DNA from: Oharaeibacter diazotrophicus
GTDB lineage: Bacteria; Pseudomonadota; Alphaproteobacteria; Rhizobiales; Pleomorphomonadaceae
Assembly: GCF_004362745.1 (NCBI RefSeq)
Contig: NZ_SNXY01000007.1
Coordinates: 620,001 to 684,000 of the forward strand
Direction of reading: 5' to 3'
DNA length: 64,000 nt
Both the position numbers and the translations under genes were made by a program. The notes below the pieces were generated by a model. The model saw only the letters and a program-made list of their open reading frames with translations, was not told the origin of the DNA and did no database searches. Below are positions 36,177 to 44,561 of the stretch, piece by piece (positions within the stretch are counted from its first letter, which is position 1; each line of letters opens with the position of its first letter).

Positions 36177-36632
36177 ATGTCGCGTGTGTTTCCCCTGTCG
36201 CTCCGCCTCGCCGTGGTGCTCGCCCTCGCCGCGGCGCTCGCGCCGGTCGCCGTCGGCGCCGAGACGGTGGTCGAGGCGCGCCAGCGCCTGATGGTGTCGA
36301 TGATCAAGGCCACCAAGGTGCCGCGCGCCATGGTCGCCGGCGAGACCGCCTTCGACGTCGGGGCCGTCGACGAGGCGGTCAAGCAGGTGCTGGAGGCGAC
36401 GGCGCTGATGCCGAAGCTGTTCCCGGACGGCTCGGCCGGCGGCCCGTCGGCCGCGCTGCCGGCGATCTTCCAGAACCGCGCCGACTTCGAGGGCCGCCTG
36501 CTCGATCTCGAGAAGGCCTCGGTCCAGCTCGCCTTCGCCGCCCGCCAGGGCAAGGACGAGATGGCCTACGCCTTCCACGAATACGAGGCGGTCTGCGAGG
36601 GCTGCCACGCCAAGTACCGCCGACCCGACTGA
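36177..36632 (+). CDS. Cytochrome c'-like (class II c-type) protein
   Basis: 151-residue exported protein. Signal peptide to about residue 28 (AVGA). The helical mature chain ends with a single heme motif CEGCH (Cys140, Cys143, His144) just before the C-terminus, the arrangement of class II cytochromes c'. ATG 36177 is used; GTG 36174 is equally placed behind GAGGAG. It could be an electron carrier or a NO/CO-binding cytochrome c'. It follows the propeller gene by 7 bases; the slot corresponds to mxaH of other clusters only by position. Confidence 0.75.
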   Translation: MSRVFPLSLRLAVVLALAAALAPVAVGAETVVEARQRLMVSMIKATKVPRAMVAGETAFDVGAVDEAVKQVLEATALMPKLFPDGSAGGPSAALPAIFQNRADFEGRLLDLEKASVQLAFAARQGKDEMAYAFHEYEAVCEGCHAKYRRPD

Positions 36633-36674
36633 CGCCGATCTCCGGATCCCCCGCCGCGCATCGGATGCCGCACC

Positions 36675-39600
36675 ATGGCCGACACGGAAGACGACACCAC
36701 CGAAGCCCGCCGTCCCGCGCCGCCGCGCCGTCGCGCCGCTGTGCCGACCGCCGCCGAGGCGGGCTCGCCCGCCCGTCGCGCGCGTCGCGAATCCGCGCCC
36801 GCCGAAGCCGTGCCCGCGGTCGAGCCGGTCCGAGCGCGCAGGCGCAAGGCGGCGACCGAACCCGCTCCCGTCCCGGCCGATCCGACCGTGCCGCCCGCCG
36901 CCGAGGCCGATCCGTCGAGCTCCGCGGCCGTCCCCGCCGAAGCCGGCGCCGCGTCCGCGGCGACCACCCCCCGGCCGCGGCGCCGGACGGCCGCCGCCGC
37001 GATCACCGCGGACACGGCGACCGCCGTCCCGGATCGTCCCGCCGCCGCACCGCGTCCGCGCGCGAAGCGGGCCACCGCGCCGGCCGCTGCCGATGCGCCG
37101 GCCGAAGCCTCGGCGACCGCCGCCCGGGTCGACCGCGCCGCCGGCGACGCATCGCCCGGGCCGCTGGCCGCGGCCGCTGCGTCCTCCGGATCGCCCGCCA
37201 CCGCTTCCGTCGGCGCCGCGTCCCGCTCCGATCGCGTCGCGGCCCTCGCCGCGAGCCTCGCCGACGCCACGGGCGCCCTGCGCCGGACCGCCCGGCCGGC
37301 CGGCGTCGCGGCCGCCCGTCTCCTTCGCCGATCCGCAGCCGCGACCGCCCGTCTCGCCGGCCGGGCCGCGGTCGCCGGCGCGGCCGGTGTCCGATCCGCC
37401 GCCGCGGCCGTCGCCGGCCGAACCGCCCCGCCGCGCACCGGCGACGGCCGCCCCGCCGCCGTCGGCTCCGGACTGTGGACCCGCCTCGGCTTCGGTGCCG
37501 GCGCCGGGCTGCTGGTCGCCTTCCTGGTGGTCATGGTCTGGCGCGAACAGACCGCGCCGCCGCCGAGCGCCCCGCCGGCGGTCGAACCGCCATCGGCCGG
37601 CGCGGGCGTCGCCCTGGCGATCGGCGAGCGCGGGCAGATCGGCGGGCGTCTCGACGTCTCGCTCGCCGCACTCGCCGCGGACGGTTCCACCGCCACCATC
37701 GTTCCGGCCGGCGGCGATCCCCTGACGCTGCGGCTCGGCACCTCCGTCGAGGTGCCGTTCGGCAGCCGGGTCTGCGCCGTCGTCCTCACCGGGGTCTCGG
37801 ACGGTCGCGCCGTCGTCTCCGGCAACTGCGTCGGCACCGTGCCGCCGGCGCCGACCGAGATTTCCGCGCCGGTCGAGCGGCTCGTCCGCAGCGGCGACCG
37901 TGCCGTCTTCGCCGGCGGCCGGCTCGAAGTCGCGGTGTCGATGGTGTCGCCGGCCGGCGGCACCCTGCGCGCCGGTCTCGCCGGCGGCCCGGTGGAGACG
38001 CTGGAACAGGGCGTGCCGGCGGTGGTCCACGTCGGCGGCGATTCCTGCTCGGTCGCCTTCCTCGGCACCGTCGGCGATGCCGCCCGGCTGTCGGCCGCCT
38101 GTTCGGGCGAGACCGGGCGCCGGCTCGTCGCCGAAGCCGAGGTCGAGGCGACGTTCGCGCCGCACCGGCGCACCGCCGTGCCGACCGACCGCACAGCCAC
38201 CTTCCTCGGCGGACTGCTCGACGTCTACGTCGGCCCGTCCGCCCCGCGCGGCGACGCCGTCCGGCTCTCGGTCGACGGCGGCGTGATGAAGGCGGTTCCC
38301 GTCGGCGGCGTCGAGGTCGTCGACGTCGCCGGCACGCTCTGCGCCGTCGCGGTCCTCGCCGTCCGCCCCGACGGTGCCGACATCGGCACCGCCTGCTCCG
38401 GCCGCCTCGCCGGCCCCGCGTCGCTGTCGGGCCGCGACGGCGCCGCCGCGGCCGTCAGGGCGCTGGTCGAGCCCGGCGCGCGCACCGTCCTGCTCGACGA
38501 GCGCGTCCGCGTCGTGCTCTCGATGATCTCACCGGACGGCGAGGCGGTGCGCTGGTCGATCAACGAGGCCGGCCTCGTCACCACGGCGATCGGCGGCACC
38601 GCCGAATTCCGCGTCGGCGACGGCCGCTGCGGCCTGACGGCGCTGCGCGCCGAGGCGGGCGGCGTCCGCGTCCGCGCGGTCTGCGACGCCGGCGCCATGG
38701 CCGCCACCGTGGCGCGCGCCGCCGGCGAGGAGATCGCCGAGATCCGTCCCGGCGCGGCGGCGCGCCTCCTCGGCGGCAAGGTCCGCGTCGCCCTGTCGAT
38801 GATCGCCCCGGACGGCGAGGCCGTGCGCGTCGCCGTCAATGGCGGCGACCTCGCCACCGTCGAGCGGGCGGCGCCGTCGTCCTTCGCCTTCGGCAACGGC
38901 GCCTGCACGGTCGAATACGTCGGCACCGCCGCCTCCGGCGCCGCGCGGATCCGCGCCGCCTGCGACGGCGCCGCGCTCGCCTCGGACGTGCTGGTGCCCG
39001 GCGCAACCGAGCGCGTCGCGCTCGCGCCCGGCCGCGACGCCCGCCTGCTCGGCGGCCGGCTCGCGCTCCGGCTCTCGATGGTGACGCCGGACGGCGAGGC
39101 GATCCGCATCGCCGCCAACGGCGGCGACCTCGTCACCGCCGAGCGCGACCGGCCGCTGCGCTTCGCCAGCGGCGGCGGCGCCTGCGAGCTGGTGTTCCGC
39201 GGCCGCGACGGCGACAGGGCGACGGTCACCGCCGCCTGCGACGATGCCGCTCTCGCCGGTCCCGCCTTCGTGCCGGTGCGCACCGAGCGCGTCGACCTCG
39301 TCGTCGCCCGCCCGGTGACGGCGCAGGCGGGGCGGTTGCCGCTCGCCCTCAACATGGTCGCGCCCGACCGCCGCGCCCTGCGCATCGCCGTCGCCGAGGC
39401 CGGCCTCGGCACGCTGGAACGCGGCCGGCCGTTGACCGTGCCGGTCGGCCGCGGTGCCTGCCAGGTCGCGTTCGTCGGTGCGAGCGGCAGCGGCGCCACC
39501 GTCGAGACCGCCTGCGACGCCGGCGCCTTCGAGCGCGCGCCCGTGCCGGCCGACGCCGAGCGCCGCGTCGAGCTCGGCTACGGCCGGCCGGTGTCGCTGT

Positions 39601-40085
39601 TCGACGGCCGCACCGCGCTGGCGCTGTCGATGATCGCGCCGCGGCGCGACGCCGCCCGCATCGCGGTCGACGGCGTCCTACGCACGCTCGACGTCGGCGC
39701 CCCGTCGCCGCTCCGCGTCGAGGGCCGCGACTGCGCGCTGGTGCTGGAGCGGATCGGCGACGACGACCGCCTCGCACTCCGCGTCGGCTGCGGCACCGGC
39801 CTGCGCGGCGTCGTCGCCGCGGCGCCGATCCCGCCGGAGACGCGGCGCATCGCGCCCGGCGAGACCGCGGCCTTCTTCGCCGGCACGGTCGCGCTCCGCC
39901 TGGAGATGATCTCGCCGAGCCGCACGGGCCTGCGCGTCTCCATCGACGGCGCCAAGGTCGCGAGCCTCGACCGCGGCGAGCCGCGCGCCGTCGACGTCGG
40001 CGGCCGGCGCTGCCACCTCGACTACCGCGGCACCGACCGCAGCGGCCCGGCCGAGACCGCGATCGTGGAAGGACGCTGCGAATGA
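36675..40085 (+). CDS. Giant single-pass protein with nine tandem Cys-pair repeats, unknown
   Basis: 1136 residues, family not recognised. Residues 1-265 form an Ala/Pro/Arg-rich cytosolic tail, basic and helical near the membrane. A single membrane segment lies at about 266-291 (LGFGAGAGLLVAFLVVMVW). From about 316 to the end are nine tandem repeats of roughly 90 residues with the core LLGGKVRVALSMIAPDGEAV, then a Val/Ala strand and a pair of cysteines in a CX17-21C spacing. All 18 cysteines of the protein fall in these nine pairs, so periplasmic disulfides are likely. Its stop overlaps the ABC ATPase start (ATGA), tying it to the exporter. Function unknown. Confidence 0.85.
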   Translation: MADTEDDTTEARRPAPPRRRAAVPTAAEAGSPARRARRESAPAEAVPAVEPVRARRRKAATEPAPVPADPTVPPAAEADPSSSAAVPAEAGAASAATTPRPRRRTAAAAITADTATAVPDRPAAAPRPRAKRATAPAAADAPAEASATAARVDRAAGDASPGPLAAAAASSGSPATASVGAASRSDRVAALAASLADATGALRRTARPAGVAAARLLRRSAAATARLAGRAAVAGAAGVRSAAAAVAGRTAPPRTGDGRPAAVGSGLWTRLGFGAGAGLLVAFLVVMVWREQTAPPPSAPPAVEPPSAGAGVALAIGERGQIGGRLDVSLAALAADGSTATIVPAGGDPLTLRLGTSVEVPFGSRVCAVVLTGVSDGRAVVSGNCVGTVPPAPTEISAPVERLVRSGDRAVFAGGRLEVAVSMVSPAGGTLRAGLAGGPVETLEQGVPAVVHVGGDSCSVAFLGTVGDAARLSAACSGETGRRLVAEAEVEATFAPHRRTAVPTDRTATFLGGLLDVYVGPSAPRGDAVRLSVDGGVMKAVPVGGVEVVDVAGTLCAVAVLAVRPDGADIGTACSGRLAGPASLSGRDGAAAAVRALVEPGARTVLLDERVRVVLSMISPDGEAVRWSINEAGLVTTAIGGTAEFRVGDGRCGLTALRAEAGGVRVRAVCDAGAMAATVARAAGEEIAEIRPGAAARLLGGKVRVALSMIAPDGEAVRVAVNGGDLATVERAAPSSFAFGNGACTVEYVGTAASGAARIRAACDGAALASDVLVPGATERVALAPGRDARLLGGRLALRLSMVTPDGEAIRIAANGGDLVTAERDRPLRFASGGGACELVFRGRDGDRATVTAACDDAALAGPAFVPVRTERVDLVVARPVTAQAGRLPLALNMVAPDRRALRIAVAEAGLGTLERGRPLTVPVGRGACQVAFVGASGSGATVETACDAGAFERAPVPADAERRVELGYGRPVSLFDGRTALALSMIAPRRDAARIAVDGVLRTLDVGAPSPLRVEGRDCALVLERIGDDDRLALRVGCGTGLRGVVAAAPIPPETRRIAPGETAAFFAGTVALRLEMISPSRTGLRVSIDGAKVASLDRGEPRAVDVGGRRCHLDYRGTDRSGPAETAIVEGRCE

Positions 40086-41098
40086 CGCGGCGCGAGAGCG
40101 ACGACGAACCACAGGCGGCCGTGCCGGCCGCGCCGCCCGGCGAGGGCGCTGGTCCCACGGCCGCGACGCCGCCGCGGCCCGTGCGCTCCGGTCCGCCGCG
40201 CCGTCGGCAGGCCGTGGCGAAGGCCGCCGCGCGGCCGCCCGCCCGCGACCAGGCGGGAGAGGAGGTCGTCGCACCCGCCGCGTCTGCCGCGTCCGCACCG
40301 GCGGCTCCCGCCGCCGCACCGGTCGACGAAGCCCAGCCCGCCGCGCTCGCGGTCGCCGACCTCTCCTTCGCCTACCGCGGGCGCCCGGTGCTCGACCGTG
40401 TCGCCTTCCGGGTCGAGCGCGGCGTCTTCACCGCGCTGCTGGGGCCGAACGGCGCCGGCAAGACCACGCTGTTCTCGCTGGTGACACGCCTGTTCGACGC
40501 CCCCGGCGGCACCGTCCGCATCCTCGGCCGCGACGCCGGCCGCGACGGCGCCGATGCGCTGGCACCGCTCGGCGTCGTGTTCCAGAGCGAGACCCTCGAC
40601 GCCGACCTGACCGTGCGCCAGAACCTGCGCTATTTCGCGGCCCTGCACGGCCTCGGCACCCGCACCGCCGACGCCCGCATCCGCGAGGAGCTGGAGGCGA
40701 TCGGCGTCCTCGACCGGATCGACGACCGCGTCCGCGACCTCAACGGCGGCCACCGCCGCCGCGTCGAGATCGCCCGCGCGCTGCTGCACCGGCCGGAACT
40801 GCTGCTGCTCGACGAGGCTACCGTCGGCCTAGACGTGCCGACACGCCGCGCCATCGTCGCGCGCGTCCACCGGCTCGCCCGCGAACGCCACATCGGCGTG
40901 CTCTGGACCACTCACCTGATCGACGAGGTCGAGCCCGACGACGCCCTCGTGGTGCTGGTCGCCGGCCGGGTCGTCGCCACCGGCGACGTCGCCGGCGTGG
41001 TCGCCGCCACCGCCGCCGCCGATCTCTCGGCCGCCTACGACCGCCTCACCGCGCCCGGCCCGGGCCGGGATCCCGCCGCAGGGAGCAACGCCCCGTGA
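40082..41098 (+). CDS. ABC exporter ATPase, PQQ-alcohol-dehydrogenase-associated type, with N-terminal extension
   Basis: 338-residue ATPase. The core (about 87-310) has Walker A GPNGAGKTT, Q-loop VVFQSETLD, Walker B LLLLDEATVGLD and H-loop WTTHLIDEVE. The signature motif reads LNGGHRRRVEIA, Asn and His replacing Ser and Gln. Residues 1-85 are an Ala/Pro/Arg-rich extension absent from typical relatives and similar in composition to the tail of the preceding repeat protein. It resembles the ATPases of ABC systems linked to PQQ-dependent alcohol dehydrogenases. It overlaps both neighbours by four bases. Confidence 0.85.
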   Translation: MTRRESDDEPQAAVPAAPPGEGAGPTAATPPRPVRSGPPRRRQAVAKAAARPPARDQAGEEVVAPAASAASAPAAPAAAPVDEAQPAALAVADLSFAYRGRPVLDRVAFRVERGVFTALLGPNGAGKTTLFSLVTRLFDAPGGTVRILGRDAGRDGADALAPLGVVFQSETLDADLTVRQNLRYFAALHGLGTRTADARIREELEAIGVLDRIDDRVRDLNGGHRRRVEIARALLHRPELLLLDEATVGLDVPTRRAIVARVHRLARERHIGVLWTTHLIDEVEPDDALVVLVAGRVVATGDVAGVVAATAAADLSAAYDRLTAPGPGRDPAAGSNAP

Positions 41099-41901
41099 CA
41101 GTGCGCGCCTACGCCCTCGCCGCCAACGCCATCGTCCGCCGCGAGCTCCTGCGCTTCGTGCACCAGCGCGAGCGCTTCCTGTCCGCCCTGGTCCGGCCGC
41201 TGATCTGGCTGATCGCCTTCGGCACCGGCTTCCGCGAGATCGTCGGCCTGCCGCCGCAGCCGCCCTACGTCTCCTACGTCGGCTACGAGGTCTACATGGT
41301 GCCGGGGCTGGTCGCGATGATCCAGCTGTTCAACGGCATGCAGTCCTCGCTCTCGATGGTCCACGACCGCGAGATGGGCTCGATGCGGGTGCTGCTGACC
41401 GCGCCGCTGCCGCGGCCGTTCCTGCTGTTCGCCAAGCTGGTCGCCGGCACGGTGGTCTCGATCGCCCAGGTCTACGCCTTCCTCGCCGTCGCCGCCCTGC
41501 TCGGCATCCGCGCGCCGACCGCCGGCTACCTCGCCGTCCTGCCCGCCCTGGTGCTGACCGGCATGACCTTCGGCGCCTTCGGCATGCTGTTGTCGTCTAC
41601 GATCCGCCAGCTCGAGAACTTCGCCGGCGTGATGAACTTCGTCATCTTCCCGGCCTTCTTCTTCTCGTCGGCGCTCTATCCGCTCTGGAAGATCCGCGCC
41701 ACCTCCGAGGTGGTCTGGTGGATCTGCCTCGTCAACCCGTTCGGCCATGCGGTCGAACTGCTCCGCCACGCGCTCTGGGCCGACATGAACTGGACCATGA
41801 CCAGCCTCGTGCTCGTCACCGGCACGGTGGTCTTCGCCGCCGCGGTGCGCGGCTACGACCCGACGCGCGGCTTCCAGGCCCGCGTCCGGGCGGCGGGGTG
41901 A
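41095..41901 (+). CDS. ABC-2 type permease, PQQ-alcohol-dehydrogenase-associated type
   Basis: 268-residue membrane protein with about six segments, DrrB/PedC-like. Landmarks are FVHQRERFLSALVRPLIWLIAFGTGF at the start, the coupling helix VHDREMGSMRVLLTAPLPRP, and FPAFFFSSALYPLWKI with CLVNPFGHAVELLRHA near the end. GTG start at 41095 overlaps the ATPase stop. Together they form an exporter of unknown cargo; in PQQ systems such transporters are found with the beta-propeller protein also present here. Confidence 0.85.
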   Translation: MTVRAYALAANAIVRRELLRFVHQRERFLSALVRPLIWLIAFGTGFREIVGLPPQPPYVSYVGYEVYMVPGLVAMIQLFNGMQSSLSMVHDREMGSMRVLLTAPLPRPFLLFAKLVAGTVVSIAQVYAFLAVAALLGIRAPTAGYLAVLPALVLTGMTFGAFGMLLSSTIRQLENFAGVMNFVIFPAFFFSSALYPLWKIRATSEVVWWICLVNPFGHAVELLRHALWADMNWTMTSLVLVTGTVVFAAAVRGYDPTRGFQARVRAAG

Positions 41902-42674
41902 CGCCGATGGCCGCCGCCCGCCCCCTGCCGCGCGCCGCGACCGCGGTCCTCTCCGGCCTCGCCCTCGTGGCGGCCTGGACGCTGGCCTCGACCCTGACCG
42001 ACGCCCGCGCGCTGCCGCCGCCGTGGGCGGTCGCGGCGGCGATGGCGCGCGAGGCCGCCTCGGGCGACCTCCTCCGCCATCTCGTCGCGACGCTCACCCG
42101 CGTCGTCGCCGCCTTCGTGCTGGCGATGGCGGTCGGCAGCGCCGTCGGCTTCGCCATGGGTCGTTCGCGGGCGGTCGACCGCGCCCTCGACGTCTGGCTG
42201 GTCGTGCTCCTGAACCTGCCGGCGTTGGTGGTGATCATCCTCGCCTACGTCTGGTTCGGTCTGACCGAGGCCGCCGCCATCGGCGCGGTCGCGGTCAACA
42301 AGCTGCCGAACGTCATCGTCACCGTACGCGAGGGCGCGCGCGCGCTCGATCCCGCCCTCGACGAGATGGCGCGGGCGTTCCGACTGCCGCTCCGCCGGCG
42401 GCTCGCCGACGTGGTGCTGCCGCAGCTGCGGCCCTATCTGGCGGCGGCGGCACGCTCGGGCCTTTCGCTCGTCTGGAAGATCGTGCTGGTGGTGGAACTG
42501 CTCGGCCGGTCCAACGGCGTCGGCTTCCAGCTCTCGATGTTCTTCCAGCTCTTCGACGTCGCCTCGATCCTCGCCTATGCGCTGGCCTTCGTGCTGGTGA
42601 TGCTGACGATCGAGGTGACGGTGCTGCAACCGATCGAGCAGAGGGCGAACCGCTGGCGTGTCCACCTCCGTTGA
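41898..42674 (+). CDS. SsuC/TauC-type ABC importer permease
   Basis: 258-residue BPD-type permease of the nitrate/sulfonate/taurine family with about six membrane segments. The EAA loop is LDEMARAFRLPLRRRLADVVLP and the C-terminal part carries GLSLVWKIVLVVELLGRSNGVG. GTG 41898 overlaps the exporter permease stop (GTGA); ATG 41907 is an alternative. The ATPase gene starts 17 bases before its stop. No periplasmic binding protein is encoded nearby, so the substrate is open. Confidence 0.85.
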   Translation: MTPMAAARPLPRAATAVLSGLALVAAWTLASTLTDARALPPPWAVAAAMAREAASGDLLRHLVATLTRVVAAFVLAMAVGSAVGFAMGRSRAVDRALDVWLVVLLNLPALVVIILAYVWFGLTEAAAIGAVAVNKLPNVIVTVREGARALDPALDEMARAFRLPLRRRLADVVLPQLRPYLAAAARSGLSLVWKIVLVVELLGRSNGVGFQLSMFFQLFDVASILAYALAFVLVMLTIEVTVLQPIEQRANRWRVHLR

Positions 42675-43377
42675 ACTCCACATCGCCGCCAAGACCTATC
42701 GCGGCGGCCGCGGCGGCGCCGTCGAGGCGGTGCGCGACCTCCGCCTCGCCGTGCCGGCCGGCGGCTTCACCGCGCTGATCGGCCCGTCCGGCTGCGGCAA
42801 GACCACCAGCCTCCGGATCCTCGCCGGCCTCGACCACGACTTCGAGGGCCGCGTCGCGGTCGCGCCGGGCACCCGCGCCGGCTTCGTGTTCCAGGAACCG
42901 CGGCTCCTGCCCTGGCGCACGGTCGACCACAACCTCCGCCTCGGTCTCGACCGTCCCGCCGCCTTCGACACCGCGCCGCTCGTCGCCGAGCTCGGCCTGG
43001 AGGGCCTGACCACGCGTTATCCGACCGAGCTCTCGCTCGGCCTCGCCCGCCGCGTCGCGCTCGGACGGGCGCTCGCCATCGAGCCCGACCTGCTGCTGCT
43101 CGACGAACCGCTGACCTCGCTCGACGAACTGACCGCGCTGCGGCTGCGCCAGCTCGTGCTCACGATCTGGCGCAGCCGCCGGCCGACGACATTGATGGTC
43201 ACCCACAACGTCCGCGAGGCGATCCAGCTCGCCGAGCGCATCCTGCTGCTCGCCCCGCGCCCCGGCCGGGTCGTCGCCGAGATCGACCTGCCGGAGCCGC
43301 AGGAGACCCGCGACGAGGGCTTCGTCGAACGCGTCCGCGCCGCGCTGATGCGGGACCACCCCGACCTCGTCGCCTGA
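42658..43377 (+). CDS. SsuB/TauB-type ABC importer ATPase
   Basis: 239-residue ATPase partner of the preceding permease. Walker A GPSGCGKTT, Q-loop FVFQEPRLLPWRTV (family hallmark), Walker B LLLLDEPLTSLD and H-loop MVTHNVREAIQLAERI are intact. The signature reads LSLGLARRVALGR, i.e. SLGL in place of SGGQ, as in other family members of this kind. GTG start at 42658. It ends the long rightward mxa transcription unit and is convergent with the DUF983 gene, 11 bases stop to stop, with no clear terminator. Confidence 0.85.
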   Translation: MSTSVELHIAAKTYRGGRGGAVEAVRDLRLAVPAGGFTALIGPSGCGKTTSLRILAGLDHDFEGRVAVAPGTRAGFVFQEPRLLPWRTVDHNLRLGLDRPAAFDTAPLVAELGLEGLTTRYPTELSLGLARRVALGRALAIEPDLLLLDEPLTSLDELTALRLRQLVLTIWRSRRPTTLMVTHNVREAIQLAERILLLAPRPGRVVAEIDLPEPQETRDEGFVERVRAALMRDHPDLVA

Positions 43378-43388
43378 CGCGCACCGGC

Positions 43389-43931
43389 TCACGCCGGGCT
43401 TGCGACGGCGCCCTCCGGTGCCGGGGCGTCGTCGGCCGTGACCGACCGCGGCGCGGCCACGGTCCGGCCGGCGAGGAGCACGACCGCGGAGGGGTCGGCG
43501 TCCGGATCGGCGAGCGGGTCGAAGCCGTCGGCGTAGCGGCTCCAGGCGAGCGCCGTCGCCGCCCCGCGCACCCGCGGGATCGCCGCCGTCGCCGTGGCCG
43601 TCGCCACCGCCGCGGCGACGGCGAAGGCGAGCAGGTCGCCGGCCCCGGCGAGGCGGATCGCGGCCCACGCGGTCGCGGCGCCGATCAGGAAGGCGGCCCC
43701 GCCGGCGGCGAGCGGCACCAGATTGGCGATGCGGCCGTGGTGGAGCGCCTCGCCGCAGGCCGTGCAGCACGGGCCGGCGTCGGTGCGCCCGAGGCGGACG
43801 CCGCCGTCGCCGCAGGCGGGGCAGCGTCCGTGCCAGCCGCGTGCGAGCGCGGCGACGACCGGCCGCGGCGGGTGGAAGCCGTTGTCGCGATAAACGACGC
43901 GCAGGCCGGCGCCGGGACCGGGTGCGTTCAT
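43389..43931 (-). CDS. DUF983 family membrane protein
   Basis: 180-residue protein. The N-terminal zinc-ribbon-like motif has four Cys in GRCPACGDGG and GPCCTACGEAL, then two membrane segments (about 72-92 and 98-118), the DUF983 arrangement. The tail of about 60 residues is Ala/Asp-rich. ATG 43931 overlaps the DUF2244 stop as ATGA. Members often occur near heme-copper oxidase genes; no biochemical role is known to me. Confidence 0.75.
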   Translation of the reverse strand: MNAPGPGAGLRVVYRDNGFHPPRPVVAALARGWHGRCPACGDGGVRLGRTDAGPCCTACGEALHHGRIANLVPLAAGGAAFLIGAATAWAAIRLAGAGDLLAFAVAAAVATATATAAIPRVRGAATALAWSRYADGFDPLADPDADPSAVVLLAGRTVAAPRSVTADDAPAPEGAVASPA

Positions 43932-44491
43932 GCGAGCAGCGCCGCCGGCCGGATCTCGCGGCACGCCGTGGGGCCGCCCGCGGCCGCCAGCGCGGCGACC
44001 AGCGCGTCGCAGAACGCGCTCCGCTCGGCCGGCGACAGCGCGTGCGCCAGCACGATCCTCTCGCCGCGCAGCACCAGCGCCAGCGCGCGGCTGCCGTAGT
44101 CCGGATCGACGACGTGCTCGACCCGAAGGCCGAACACCGGCAGGCTGCGCGCGGGCGCCTCCCGGCCGCGGCCGTCGCCGCTCGCCAGCACGACGCGGCC
44201 CCGCTCCACCACCACCCGTTCCCAGCCGACCCGGCGGGCACGGTGGCCGCCGACGGCGGCGATCAGGAAGATCGCGTCGCCGGCGACGAACACCGCCACC
44301 GGCCAGTGGCGCGAGGTCGCGAAGGCGAGCGCGACAACGGTCGCGACCACGACCACGGCGGCGGCGAACAGCAGGAAGGCCCGGCCGTCGAGGGAGCGGT
44401 GCGGGGTGATCAGGGCGTCGAGCAGGGGCTGAGCGAGGGGAGGCTCCGGCGCGCGGGCGCCGGCGGTCTCGCCGCAGGGGGCGTGAAGCAT
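43928..44491 (-). CDS. DUF2244 family integral membrane protein
   Basis: 187-residue protein with two adjacent membrane segments (about 40-60 and 66-84) and a C-terminal beta-rich cytosolic domain: WERVVVERGRVVLASG, then DYGSRALALVLRGERIVLA and LSPAERSAFCDALVAAL, the DUF2244 pattern. DUF2244 genes frequently flank cytochrome oxidase and PQQ-alcohol oxidation genes. It is transcribed with the DUF983 gene. Role unknown. Confidence 0.78.
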   Translation of the reverse strand: MLHAPCGETAGARAPEPPLAQPLLDALITPHRSLDGRAFLLFAAAVVVVATVVALAFATSRHWPVAVFVAGDAIFLIAAVGGHRARRVGWERVVVERGRVVLASGDGRGREAPARSLPVFGLRVEHVVDPDYGSRALALVLRGERIVLAHALSPAERSAFCDALVAALAAAGGPTACREIRPAALLA

Positions 44492-44561
44492 CGGGTCGGT
44501 CTCGGAAATCGGGCGGTGACGGGCGTGGCGCGCCCGCTCCGTTCCGGAGCCCGGCGGCCGT

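Noticed and set aside
36665-41098. 1477-residue open frame spanning the repeat protein and ABC ATPase
   Set aside because: Its first two-thirds is an Arg-rich out-of-frame shadow of the repeat protein. Only the last 338 residues are real, starting at 40082.
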